Shown here piece after piece: positions 1-12,517 of a DNA stretch of 64,000 nt (position 1 is its first letter; each line of letters opens with the position of its first letter). The position numbers and the translations under genes are program-made. Source of the DNA: Atrina japonica (lineage: Eukaryota > Mollusca > Bivalvia > Pterioida > Pinnidae). The stretch is taken from contig BROG01000812.1 of the NCBI GenBank assembly GCA_030159075.1, positions 233,919-297,918 of the forward strand, in the 5' to 3' direction. The notes beneath the pieces are model-generated. The model was not told where the DNA came from, searched no databases, and was given only the letters and a program-made list of their open reading frames with translations.

Positions 1-760
1 CTTGAGTACTTGCTTCCTATAAAGTTTCATCAAAATTCCTTTGGCAACTTTGGAGAATTAGATGAAAATGTGAAAAGTAACCACCACCCCCAAAAATACA
101 TACTTGAATCATAAATCCATGTTGATCACTCAGAAACCATCCATTTTTTCAATTCATTTAGCAGTTCTGGAGAAAATGATTTTTAAAAGGGGGACCAAAT
201 GGGACCTATTTTGTCCCACCCCAGATCTATCCCTGGGCTGATCTGGCTGAAAACTACAAACTTCATAGAAGACCTTGAGTACTTGCTTCCTATAAAGTTT
301 TGTCAAAATTTATTCAGTGCTTTTAAAACTAAAGCCCTCACCTCTTTTTTGCAGTCTTAAAAAATTCATAAAAAGTTCTAGAAATTAAATTTCAGCAAAA
401 TTCTTGCACAAAAATATGTCTTCACCTATTTACCATTAAATGAATGCATCAAAGTGGATACAAGGGGAGATAATTAGGGAAATCTTGCAAAAATGAATGA
501 AAATGACAGAAACAATCCATTTTTCAATTCATGCAGCAGTTCTTGAGAAGATTTTCAAAGAAGGGTACCTTTTGGGACCAATTCTGCCCTGCCCATCCCT
601 AGGCCAATCTAGCAGAAAACTAAAAACTTGGTAAAGGACCTTGAGCACTTTATTTCTGTCAAGTTTCATTAAAATCCCTTCTGTCGTTTCAGCGAAGAAG
701 TTGAAAATATGAAAAGTTTACGGTCGGAGGCTGAACACGGAGTGATCACAATAGCTCACT
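1..760 (+). repeat. Dispersed mollusc-type repeat, internally repetitive
   Basis: Blocks of about 250-280 bp recur ('gaccttgagtacttgcttcc', 'aagtttcatcaaaattcc', 'gatctggctgaaaac') at 1-60, 230-310 and 590-680. The element ends 'aatagctcacttgagcc'. The same modules recur at 26700-27610. No coding potential; it extends beyond the window start. Confidence 0.7.
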
Positions 761-2728
761 TGAGCCAAAAAGGGCATGGTGCAGCGCCATGCTATGTTGT
801 TCTAGATTCAACAATAGTTTATAAAACAGTATCTCTGACTCTGAGAAAGCTCTACCTTAAAGTTAAATAACTCTGAATTCAAATTTCAAGTTGTCAAGTT
901 ATTTGATGAAATGATACAAACAGATGGAACCATCCCACCCCAACCCCTCACCCTGAAAGAAATGCAAACAAAACAAAATTTCACAAATCATAAACTTCTA
1001 TGATATTCAATGTTTTAGTTAAAAAGATAAAGTCATATGTCAAACTCATCCAAGGTATTGAATCCATGGACCAAGTTTCACAAAAAATCAGTTAAGGAAT
1101 GAAAGTGTTAGAGTAATGACAAGGAAAGGTAATGGCCAGACAGACAACTCGACGGCCAGACAGACAACTCGATGGTATACTATAATTAATACGTCACATT
1201 TTATGATGGGCATATAAGACTCATGCCCTCAATCTTTGATCTTCAGGGCTTGTAGATATACGCGTAATAAAATTTTATAAAATCATAAGAATCAAAGCAG
1301 TTTGACGTTCATATAATTCTACCGATAGTTTTAAACATGTCCATTTTACATAAAACAAAACGAACAGCAGCTGTCTTTAAATAAGATATTTTTACAAGAA
1401 TTTTCAAACACCTGAATTCAATTAAATGATCCAACACATACATCTCCGTACCTTAATCGGCAGTTTACATATTAATTTAAAAATGTCTTTGGTTCATAAC
1501 ACTTTGACTTCTTGGTTAAAAGACGGAGCGTAAAATACATTGTGACATAACAGTAATACACAAACACAACAAACACCGGATAATACCAATTTTGTTTTCT
1601 TTAAGTCGTGTTGACCGCGGTCATTTCGACATCTCAATACATTTAAACATAAAGATTAGAATTGGCCATGGCCAGAGGTTAAAACCACATACAAGCGTGA
1701 AAAAAAACAACAAACAACCAATATTGATTTTCCTATCAATGAAATGTCCACTACCTGTGTAATTCATGTAGTTGCACAACTGACCACTGGTCATTGCCTC
1801 AACATTTGTTATTTATCATTCAAGACAAAAATACACACATGTAAACCAAGGTCACATACTTGACCCGAACACAGTATTAGTTTGATTATTCTACTGCTGT
1901 AAACAAGTCATACACTCATATAGCATATCATTTTTACGCCAGCTCTTACAAACCTGTTTACGATATAAACAGGCGATAAAGAAAGGCATAACTAGAACAG
2001 TATTAAGCCAGCCTTTTGATCAACACCAATATCTAGATCCGTAGCAGAGCTTTCAATTGCCAATATTAAGTCCAAAAAGGCCTTTATGCTTAACATTTGT
2101 TCGATGTTCAGTAAATGTAGGTGGTTAGTTGTTATTCTAAACCCTATGATTTTTTTGTAACTTTCAACTGTACTTGAACAAACTTCATTCTGAGGAATTG
2201 ACTGTCTCCTGTGAAATTGCTGTAATAATCCAGGTCATGAAATGAATGAGTAACAGGTTTAAAGACATCTTAAATCATAAATTGACATAGTTACATGTGA
2301 CCTGCCCAATGATGGTAATTTTTACCAGCCCCCCCTCCAGTAACAAAATTATGTTGATAGGTGTCCTTGATAATAACTACAACAACTTTACCACTGTGCA
2401 TTATAACAAGTTAACTGTTTTATGTCAATTTGTCTCCTAATTGGTCCAATTATGTGCCCACCCCTTTTTCCTGATTTTTCTAGCACTCTGAACACTTTTT
2501 GAGTTGATCACACATATACTTTTCTTATTCTAAACTGCTAAAGGTGGTATGACTGAAATGTAAAGCATTGTTTTTCAAAGGTGCAAGTCAAAGGCCAAGG
2601 TCAAGATAAAAAAAAATTGAAGGTCGTACACAATTAAATAAAATTACAAGATGATATTTGAAACAGTTTTCTTACAAAAGAGTTGAAAACAACAGCTTAA
2701 TCAAATTTTAAATGCAGACAGATGGATG
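761..2728. other. No gene recognised
   Basis: AT-rich sequence. Two copies of 'ggccagacagacaactcga' lie at about 1135-1175. A short GC-richer spot around 'ttgaccgcggtcat' (1610) is a small palindrome. I see no exon I can support. Confidence 0.6.
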
Positions 2729-2990
2729 TTTGTTTATTTATTGTTGGTTAACATCCCACACAAGAATCTTTCACTCATATGGAGACGTCACCAAATGCCG
2801 GTGAAGGGCTCTGCACTTGCGGCCATTGAGCAGTGAGGGTTCTTTAACACCGTACTGTGACACGGGGCCTCAGTTTTTTTTGTCTCATCTGAAGGACAGG
2901 AAACCAACCTGCCGGCGGCGGCATGTCTTGAACTCCCGATCAAGATTGGTGTGCACTACAAACTGATCAAGGCCAGCTCCAGACAGAGGG
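2729..2990 (-). mobile_element. tRNA-headed SINE, family 2
   Basis: On the minus strand it runs from a tRNA-like head ('ggccttgatcagtttgtagt') through 'gccggcaggttggtttcctgtcc' split by substitutions, to a tail of 'ggatgttaaccaacaataaa' type. It is homologous to 9494-9745 and 54904-55195. Confidence 0.75.
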
Positions 2991-3240
2991 ACAATCAGAC
3001 ATGTCCAATACGTCCCAACTGATCAAGGCCAGCTCCACACAGAGGGACAATCAGACATGACCAATATGTCCCAACTGATCAAGGCCAGCTCCAGACAGAG
3101 GGGCAATCAGACATGTCCAATACGTCCCAACTGATCAAGGCCAGCTCCACACAGAGGGACAATCAGACATGACCAATACGTCCCAACTGATCAAGGCCAG
3201 CTCCAGACAGAGGGACAATCAGACATGACCAATACGTCAT
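2961..3240. repeat. Minisatellite, 56 bp unit, 5 copies
   Basis: Units start with 'aactgatcaaggccagctcc' at 2961, 3017, 3073, 3129 and 3185, exactly 56 bp apart. The first 30 bp of the unit is the head end of the adjacent SINE, so the array grew from the SINE boundary. Confidence 0.9.
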
Positions 3241-4285
3241 TTAAGACTCAGGTAGTCATGACCTTAAACTAAGATATGACCTTGACCTAAATTCAATATG
3301 GTCGGAAAGTCAAAATGCTTCTTCATCTGCTAAAATATACTTTAAGTATATATACCATACGCACACTGTTATACATACTAATGGAATTGGGTTCTATTTA
3401 AACAAAAACAATTCAAATTAGGACACTTAACATTTTTAATCAAATTGGAAAAATCACTGCTGAATTCTACAATGTATACACTTAAATTATAGCATATTGT
3501 AGACATGGAGATATTCATGTTGTTAATTACGTTATTTATATTCAACGTATGTGATGTCCCAACTTAAAATTAGCAGTCTTGCTTTGCACAACTGTGGGAC
3601 TTGTTCCTGGGGTAATTACACGGAAAACTGTTCATTAAATGTAACTTTTTTACCCTAAAGGTCTAAATCATTGATTACAGAAGAGTCCATTGTTTTTCAG
3701 GTTGATAGGCTAAATGGTGGGAGAATGAAGTCTGGATGATATCATTATTGCATTGGGATATTAAGTTTTTTTCCTTTGGGTTGGAGGTGATAAACTTTCT
3801 GGTTTAGAAATGGAGCCTTTGAAAAGTCCCAATTTGGAGGAATCCAGAACTGGTAAGAAATTAAACTGAAAATCTAAAAGAAAATTTGATATTATCTACA
3901 TGTAAATGTTTATCTTTTAATTTTTTTTTAAAGTACATATATGTAAAGTAATACATTGTATTTCATCAACATATCCAAAGAATATATATCTCTCTTGGCA
4001 TCTTGCTTTGAAGTTTTTCAACACATCAAAAACTTAATCCCAAATTAAAAAACATATGTACAATGTATAAATATTTACATGTGTATGTACCTCATCAGAT
4101 GTACAAAATTAGATTTTTTAAACAAAAACTACTGGGTTAACATCATGAAGTACTTGTACATGTAAATAGCAAGATTAAATCATTTAACACATTCACTTTA
4201 TAGGACAAATTTGGACCAACCTGGACCATTGATTTACATAAGGGTACATCGTTTTTCAGGGGTTGATGAGAAGAATTATTTAATT
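3241..4285. other. No gene recognised
   Basis: AT-rich sequence with no recognisable exon, repeat array or RNA gene. Confidence 0.5.
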
Positions 4286-4505
4286 AAGTGGCTTTCAGAA
4301 AGTGGTCTCACAAGCCTTTTATGACATTGGTCTCTCAAAACAGGTTGCCTTTTACGATAGCGATCTCTTAAAACAGGTTGTCTTTTACGACAGCGATCTC
4401 TTAAAACAGGTTGTCTTTTACGATAGTAGTCTCTCAAAACAGGTTGTCTTTTACAACAGCGATCTCTTAAAACAGGTTGTCTTTTACGACCAGACAGGTT
4501 TCACT
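4286..4505. repeat. 33 bp tandem repeat, about 6 copies
   Basis: Units of the form 'ctcttaaaacaggttgtctt' plus 'ttacgacagcgat' repeat every 33 bp, so the frame stays open and gives an 11-residue peptide periodicity. Related sequence without array structure is found at 12780-12910 and 28980-29085. Not a protein gene. Confidence 0.85.
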
Positions 4506-5489
4506 GTATAGAAAGTATAACAATATTTATGTAAGTAAGCTGTACATACATCTCGTATTCAGATTCGTACTACAAAAAGACCGAGAAATTTATATGAAAG
4601 CAAACTCCAGGTCTCCTCTGTAATGCTAGAGATGCAAAAAATACATTACTGGTAATAATTTTGATAATATCTACAGCAAAGCAAATCAAATAAATTTAAA
4701 AAAGACAGCAAATTCCACATTTAACAGCCCTGATGATAAACAAGGTCTTTGAAAAGCTTTAGTTATCGCCAAATGACCACCGATATGCATGCAGTGATAC
4801 AATGAATATGATCATAACTCTTTTGATATTGAGCAATAAAGGCTTAGTTAAGATCCAGTTAGTATACAAACACACACACCAACACTTACATTGAGCAGAG
4901 TAATTAAGTACGTATAAATATGCTATCATGATCATAAAAACTCAGTTCAAGGGAAAAACATTTGCAACATTTCTTTTGACACAAGTTCATTTTGAACATC
5001 AATACTTGAAATGTATTACACTCCCACTCTTCACTGTACTTGCTTTTCAACTCTCCGATGATGGTACATAACTTGTTTTAGATGTGTGTGTATAATTCAT
5101 GTGATAATAACCCGTTTCGAAGTAACAAGTTACGACTTCCAAGATAACATCACATGCCATGCAGTGTAACAAGAAGAAATCTCTGCTCAACTTCTTTCTG
5201 TATTAAGAAACTGACGTGTACATATCTCCCTGTTTACAAACATTTTACGCATTAGTGTACAATGTGAGATTCAACTTTCTGCACTCAGATAAAAGAGAAG
5301 TTCATCTTGAAAGAAATTTTGTGGATATTGTGGTGACCGATCAGTGTTTCCCCTCCATGGTCAAAGTGAAGTTAAGGTCAAGGCTATATCACACAAAGGT
5401 CAAAATGGTTGTGTACATTATTTGTACATGGCTTTAGCTGTAGGGTTTTTGGTTTTTTTTTAATTTTCATTGCTTTTTTAATATATACA
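4506..5489. other. No gene recognised
   Basis: Single-copy AT-rich sequence. An open minus-strand stretch near 4990-5060 (LCTIIGELKSKYSEEWE) looks protein-like, but no acceptor/donor pair or family supports it. Confidence 0.4.
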
Positions 5490-5740
5490 TGTAGATTGAT
5501 ATGCAATAACTAAAAAAAAAACAAGATATACACATGCATTCTAAAATTTCTTTATATTGGTGAAAATAATTCAACATTACTATTTGTATATATGCATACA
5601 TGTACATGTAAAATGTACCACACCGGACTTGACCTTATTATTACAAAATGCACGTATATAGGAATATAAGAGTTTTTTATGCCTGTGCATAGATCTTATT
5701 TGTTATTGTACATCAAAAAGTAAAAGTAGAAAAAATTAAA
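5490..5740. mobile_element. Foldback MITE, copy 1
   Basis: Left arm 'acaagatatacacatgcat' pairs with right arm 'atgcctgtgcatagatctt' near 5685-5700, followed by 'atttgttattgtacatcaa'. Same family as 53163-53480 and the interrupted copy at 56745-57155. Confidence 0.7.
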
Positions 5741-6028
5741 ATAATCTTTTTTTTTTTTTTTAACACAGCTAATGCCCGTCTAAGTAAACATGCACAACAA
5801 CTCATTTTGGCAAACTGACATGCCAACGTGTAATAATGAGTTACATTCAGGTAAAATATTTTTCCTACAATTCTGACAAATCTTTAGAAGTCTTCACATC
5901 AGCAATTACTCATCATGTTCAGAAAACGGTCAATGAGAAAAAATGCGTGCTTAATTCATAAATAATACTTATAATGTTCAGTGTTTTGGGTGTTCTGTTC
6001 AGGTTACCAAGACGATACATACAACATA

Positions 6029-9000
6029 CAGGGCTCAGGAAAAACTTTTGAAACCACTCGTCCGGCGGGCAAGTGCTTAATAGAAAGTACTCGTCCAAAT
6101 AAAATTTCCACTCGTCCAAATTATAATGATATAAAAAAGGAAAAATTAATTTTGAAAACAAGAACTTTATTTCAAATAAAGATTTTTTCATGGCATTATA
6201 GGTGTGCAAAAATACAAATATTTATTAGTCAAGTTTAGTTTACACTTAAGATTTATTCACTTAACATAATGAAAATACATGTATGAAATCAAATCTATAA
6301 ATTGTTTGTGTAAATATCTAGTCAGAAAATAAGAAAAGTCTTTGAGCCTAAGTTATGAATATCTAACACCAAAGATACAGACAGACAGCAAAATTAATAT
6401 AAATGGTGTGTCATATTGCAAAATAATAATAATAACATCAAACTGTTCTCAATACTGAAATTGTTATTCACATCAAACAATGCTTGTTTCAGCAGTTCTA
6501 TCATATTTACTCTGAAAATGAGCTAAATCAATGGCAGTCCTTCTTCTATCTGGAAGCCTTCAGTTTTATAAGAAAATCATACACAAATTATTAAAACAAA
6601 ACAGTTTCTATCTTTGTGTTTATAAAATAAAATTATTCAAGTATTCAACTATTACAAGCAGTCCAATTACTCCTTAGTAAATAAATCTGCTTTGAAAAAT
6701 ATGCGGCTTGTTTTGAGTATTTTTATCAGCAAAAAATGTTTGTCCAGAAAAACACCATAAGTTTACAAAGACCCAAAAAGGCATAGAGTTCCTGTGAGTA
6801 ACTCAATGATATTAGTATAGATGCTGAGATCACACACAAGTCTAGACTTACTCAGAGGCTGCTATACTAGTAGCTGTTGTGAGATGCCTAGAAGTTTTTG
6901 CAGAGTGTAGCCAATGAGAAATTGCATCAGTACAGTCAAAATCTTTGACTTTGTATTCTAAGCTGTCAACTTGAAGAAGATCTTTCAATGAGTCTTGACC
7001 AAGATTGCTTCGAAATGTTGATTTTATACAATGTGGAAAAGCTCCTTTCACACTTACTGTACTTGGGGAAAGTGTTAGCATAATTACTACCAGAAGAAGA
7101 ATATTTTCCAAGCCAGCATGTTTTGACTGTAAACAGTGAACCTAATACTTCTAATGGCTGGACAGACCTTTGCTTACTTAATCTTAATTTTAGCTCTCAT
7201 TCTTCCTTGGCAGCAGTAATTTCAGACTCAGACAGCAATTGACTGAAGAAATTACACAATCTTTCAATACTGTCATTTCCATAACTGGTCAAATCTACTC
7301 TGTTTGAGGGCCATACTCTGTGGTCAAAGATGCCAAAGTCAATCATTGGAAACTCTTGGAGAGATTTGAATCTTGTACCACAATAACCAATGGCATTATT
7401 AGAAATGAATTGAATTCGTTTTCAAAATTCAAAACAGACTTTGAGATTTCAATCGTTGAATCTCTACCACATACAAATTTACATGTACCTGTATCACTTT
7501 CAACATGAACTGACTGCAGAAATGTAGTTATAACAAAACCCTTTTGGTGCTTCAACTCTTCTAGTCTTGATAAACAAATCTCAAGTTTAGTACCTACATC
7601 ATTTATGGTTAGTGTGTCTGACTGAAATTGCTTACTTAGATCAGCAAGTATGGACATTACATCACATAGGAAATGAGCAAAACGCAAAAATTTCTCAGTG
7701 CAAATTTCCTTTAAATAACCCTTCACCTTTGCAGCTTCCTCATTTGATCCAGTAGAAGAGTTCTGAAAATGTGTTACTATGGTTGGTAAGGACTTCAAAA
7801 TAGCATCAATTGCCCTATGTCGAGATGCAACCCACCTTGTTTTTTGGAGACTGTTTGCATTATTGGCACCTCATCAAGTATTGCAGCAATACTTTCATTT
7901 CCCTCCTTCTCTTTGGAGAGTAGTGATAAAATTTAAAGATCTGTTGCACTATGTCTTGAAATTTTTTCAAGTAGGGAACAGTTTTAACAGCATCAAGCAC
8001 CCCTAATTCAAGATTATGTGCTACACAATGTATCTTGACTAAGTCATGTTCAACTTTTTGTTGTAACTTAACTGCACCACCAACTTTTCCCATCATAACT
8101 GATGCACCATCAAAATTGCATCCAACAAGTTTACCTTTTAAATATTCTAGGTCAATACCAACTGTTTCCAAGGCTTTTAATATCCCTTGTAGAACCCCCA
8201 TCAGCATTAGCAGATTGCAAGGGGACAATGTCAACAAAATCAGTACAGGGAACTCCTTTGATATTGACATACCTAACAAAAACAGTCTCCTGCTCAATTA
8301 CTGCACAATCAGTCGACCCATCTGCCAACACTGTAACAAACTTAGCATTTTCAATGTTTTTCTTAATTCTATATTTTCAACCTTAGCAATACAACTAATA
8401 AACTCTTTACATTTGTCTGCATTTTTGTACATATCACCTAATTCAAGTCCATTCTCTTGCAACTCACATAAACTTTCAAATTTACAAAATGCTAGATTTT
8501 GTTTGGCAACAAAATATGCAGTATTAAACAAAATTCTCATTTCTTTTTAATTTTGCTTCATTATGTTTTTCAGTCAGCTTTTTCACAGTTATTTCCAAGG
8601 CAGCAGTACCTGGTCTCACAAACTGTTTTTCCCACTCCCCTGCACACTGACAAAAACATTTTGATCTATCATGGTACTTCAAAGTTTCCTCTCGGAACGT
8701 ATTAATCCCGAAATAAATTTGACTTTTGGTCAGCTAGCCTTGGAAATTTCTGACAAAATTTACAAAACATTACGTTTTTTTCCTTATTGTGTTCAACCCA
8801 TGGATATATTTTTCTCCCTCCTTAAAATTCTCTCACTCTTTTCATTTCGTATATAACTTTCTCTTAGCACGCATTTCTTCCTTTTCGCCCTCTGTCGCTC
8901 TTTCTCTTTTTCTTCCCTCACGTTTCTGTGAAACACTGCCAACATCTCCCGCCTCGTCATCTTCGCTCGCTTCTTCCATAATCTACTACATATAGGCCTG

Positions 9001-9458
9001 TGTTCTTCAATTTTTTCGGTGTCCTCTTTACTTTTTTTTTTCTTTTAAGTAAATCTGACAAAGTCAGCTGTTTGCCAGCCATAATAAACGTCAGGTCGTA
9101 GCTTAACTACAAGTAGGCTAGTACGAGTGTAAACAGCACAAATAACGGATATATTGCTTTCGGGTTGTACTAAGATTTGACGTAGACCAAGTAAAGGTAC
9201 ACTCGGAAAGCATCTTAGAATTACGTATCGGGAATGTATTTGAAACGAAAATGACAGATTATTTATAGCATCTATTAATAGAATGTACCACCGACAATGC
9301 ATGAACATGGACGGCAATACAAGCGAAATTATGTTATTTTTATACGACCTTCTGAAAAAATCACTCGTCCGACGGACGAGCACCACAACAGAGGTCACTC
9401 GTCCGAATAAATTTTCACTCGTCATGGACGAGCGGACGAGTGTTTTTCCGGAGCCCTG
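6029..9458 (-). mobile_element. hAT-superfamily DNA transposon, near full length
   Basis: Both ends begin CAGGGCTC(A/C)GGAAAAAC reading inward, the CAGGG start being typical of hAT. The six bases AACATA abut both ends as a remnant target duplication (hAT normally makes 8 bp). Subterminal ACTCGTCC motifs recur at least three times per side in both orientations and are candidate transposase-binding sites. The interior on the minus strand is a ZNF862/KIAA1586-like transposase, now frameshifted. It is 3.43 kb long. Confidence 0.9.
6848..8979 (-). pseudogene. hAT transposase (ZNF862/KIAA1586-like), frameshifted
   Basis: Pieces in order on the minus strand: a possible start at 8979 (MEEASEDDEAGDVG) with a Lys/Arg-rich tract; a TTF-type zinc-finger segment near 8700-8830 (MFCKFCQKFPRLADQKSNLF); '[14 protein letters not shown]' and '[13 protein letters not shown]' (8298-8540); the RNase-H-like core with VLADGSTD (about 8310) and GCNFDGASVMMG plus IHCVAHNLELGVLDA (7860-8200); a helical insertion region (7343-7798); and the C-terminal dimerisation domain (6848-7111: MLTLSPSTVSV, LGQDSLKDLLQVD). 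Frames change at least at about 8300, 8540 and 8850, and in-frame stops follow the N-terminal tract, so it cannot be translated whole. Confidence 0.9.
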
Positions 9459-9493
9459 AACATATATGATATTGCTTCATTGTTCCTGCAGAT

Positions 9494-9745
9494 TCAACCT
9501 GGCTCATTCAGTAGCGCGCTCGAATCTTGATCATGGATTCCAGCCAGCGGCAGGTTGGTTTCCTGTCCTTTGGATGAGACAGTAAAAACCGAGTTCCTGT
9601 GTCACAGTAGGTGTTGGCACGTTACAGAATCCTCACTGCTAAATGGCCATAAGTGCCGAGCATAGCCATTTGAATCCCTCCACTGTCGTTTGGTGATATC
9701 TCCATATGAGTGCAAGATTCCTGAGTGGGACGTTGGTGTGTGTGG
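9494..9745 (+). mobile_element. tRNA-headed SINE, family 2, second copy
   Basis: 'cctggctcattcagtagcgc' head, 'cagccagcggcaggttggtt' and the tail 'gagtgggacgttggtg'. It lies 35 bp beyond the hAT right end. Confidence 0.75.
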
Positions 9746-9894
9746 AGGGGTTCAGTAATATTTTAAGAATAAATACATGTGTTATATACAGCATAGCCTG
9801 TCTATTCCTAATTATAGTGGGACAATTAAAACATTCAGAACAGACAGGAGGTCAGATTGTTAAAGATCTTTAGTAAACAGATTAAACATGAATA

Positions 9895-11645
9895 TACATG
9901 TATAGTCCGTTTGCTCTCCGTTGACACTGGAGTTTTGTTAAATTTATTAAATTTCAAATAATTATCAAATTTTAATTTTACAGCAATGTTTTAATTTTAC
10001 CATATATAACTGAATTGTGGATATGCAAATTTTTGGTTTGGTAACAAAACTTTTACCAATTTATTGCAATACAAAATTTTGTAAAAGTTTGTGTAGGTAA
10101 ATACAGAGCTGATAAAACGGCACCTATAATTCTTTCTGATTTTATGCATAAGTAGGTCATATGCAAATCAGAAATTCTGGGCCATATGACAGTAGACTGG
10201 CATGGGATTGTATCATAAATTCATAATCATTTTTTATGAACTGAAAGAAAAAAAATCGGAATTATAAGTCTGCATCATTTTTAATATAATGCACAAAACT
10301 ATGTTACCGAAATACAATGTAATTCTATCTTAAAAGTAATATTCATGGCTTGCTGGATGTAAAACAACATAAAAACTAGTGTTGAAACGATATGCTTCCT
10401 TCACAATACGATACATATTGTATAATTTTGTCACAACAGTTATTTTCGATACGATACATTTTGCAGGAATTTTATTAAAAGAAATACATTTTATGGTGTT
10501 TTTCTTTTTTATTGAGACTCTGTCATATTAACTTAATGACAAAAACAAACCTGGAAATAAAATTGACTAGATTAAATTGAATTGACTGACAGAGCTATCA
10601 CTACACTGGTGAGCAACCGATTCTCGCCTGATACCTATTCTCGCCAACCCATTTTATTTCAAATGATGTTTTCTAATTTGCCAAAGAAATTATATTATTC
10701 TGTTCATTTAGCAAACAGGAAATCCCCATGTCTTCGAAACAAAAAATAGAGTGTGACAGTACGCACCTGTTTGCAAGTTACGTGCCAATGAAAAATGCTT
10801 GGTGAGAATAGGCCTAAGTAGCTGGCGAGAACTGGTCGCTGACCAACATGGCCTCTGTTCTCTGCGAAACGACTGAACTTTGACTATCTTGTGAAATTGG
10901 GAACCTGAAATGTTCCCAAACTGGTGAACGGAATTTTGCAGGTGGTTCTTTTAGCTATAAGCCTACCAGAATATAACTTGAATAATTCAAGCCTGCTCCG
11001 TTTCCGATTCTCTCCATACTACGTTAATGCAGTGATCAAAGTGAACGGAATATAACAATTGAATTACAGTATTTGGGTTAACCGGTATATAGTTGTTTGA
11101 GTCCGCCATCTGTAACATGTATACATTTGTGCTTTACTTAAATCGTACTTAAATTCATGCCGATCCCGACTTTTTTTATTAAACACCGATCCCGGGAAAA
11201 AATTAACCAATTGAAAATGGAGATTTTGTACCGTGTACCAAACTGATGAAAAATACTGCGGTCCATGACTCCATCGATACTGAACCGTCTCACTCCTAAT
11301 AAAAACAAGCAAAAAATGCATGAATTAAGTGAGCGATGAGTAAGGCCTATTCAACTAATTTGAATGGAATAGCAGGAACCTTGACTATTTTTACGTAACC
11401 ATGTGGTTTGAAAACTGTATTGGATTTACACCCATGTAATTTTTCTTGAAATTTGAAAGAAATCTTACACGATTAGTAATGGGAAACTTTTTCCCTTGAA
11501 TTGCTTGATGCAATTTAAATTCATTTTTAGTTATGTATAACCTTTAAAATAACAATGATGAGCATTAAAACATATAAATCATTTTGTTTTTGCAAAAAAT
11601 GACTAAACCCGAATTTCAATGGAGAGCAAACGGACTATACATGTA
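9895..11645. mobile_element. Non-autonomous DNA element with ~30 bp inverted ends
   Basis: Left end TACATGTATAGTCCGTTTGC matches the reverse complement of the right end, continuing CTCTCC(G/A)TTGA. It is 1.75 kb long with no transposase remnant I can recognise; the 85-codon ORF inside is chance. A second foldback element is nested at 10607-10845. Confidence 0.8.
10607..10845. mobile_element. Foldback MITE nested in the 9895-11645 element
   Basis: Left arm TGGTGAGCAACCGATTCTCG and right arm (reverse complement) TGGTCAGCGACCAGTTCTCG, each followed by CTATTCTC(G/A)CCAA farther in. The arms are about 40 bp, imperfect; 239 bp overall. Confidence 0.75.
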
Positions 11646-12183
11646 TGCTATATTCCATTACATATATTGTTTATGGCCTGAATAGTGCCATTCAGGAAAG
11701 GACAAAGTGAAAATGAGAAATGATGAAAATGAATTCAATTATGCTTGCAAAACAGTTATGTCTCATGGTGTATTTATATTACAAGAATTTTATGTCGTTT
11801 ATCCCTATGACAATAGTTTTGGGTTGAGTTTACATGTATCATTCAGAATACAGGGTGTCCAGTTAAGTAAATTTGTCATTATGGGACAAATTTTATTTTC
11901 GGAATTTAGAGTGGACAAGATTGGAAATACCAGATATAAATGTGTATGTCGAGACCAAATTATTTGATCAGATTAAAGGGAATATCTGAATATACAAAAT
12001 ACTGAATAGAATGATTATACTGCACATACATACACACATATTTTCATAATGTATGCTTTAATTGTGTATCACCACTTGTAATAATTACATGTATGTATAT
12101 ACATGTATGAATGTAAAATGTTGACAAAGTCTATACTTTAGCAAGATTTGAGATTAATTTAACGACTTATAGTGTCCAAGATT
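11646..12183. other. No gene recognised
   Basis: AT-rich, with an 86-codon ORF at 11707-11967 that resembles nothing I know. Confidence 0.5.
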
Positions 12184-12517
12184 TTCTGATCCACTCCCGT
12201 TACTCAAACATATTGACAGATTACATTTCATATTTGGTGGCCACTGGTGGTGACATCTAGTGCCGAACTAAAACTTAAACTGACCCAACACGGATTGCTT
12301 ACATTAGCCAATGAAAAGACTTGTGGCATAGCTTGCACGTCGCCATTATTGTGTTTATGTACTTTCCCATCTATCATGTGGTCAATGGGTGATTGATTGT
12401 TACATGCCTTCTGATTAGCTGATGAAAATGGTACCTGCAGCCAATGGAAATCGATGCCGCAAACTCACAATATACAGGCCATAACTATCAAAGTTTGAAT
12501 AACGGAGTGGATCGGAA
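12184..12517. mobile_element. Short inverted-repeat element (MITE)
   Basis: Left TTCTGATCCACTCCCGTTAC and reverse complement of right TTCCGATCCACTCCGTTATT, both continuing TCAAAC. 334 bp, no coding potential. Confidence 0.75.
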
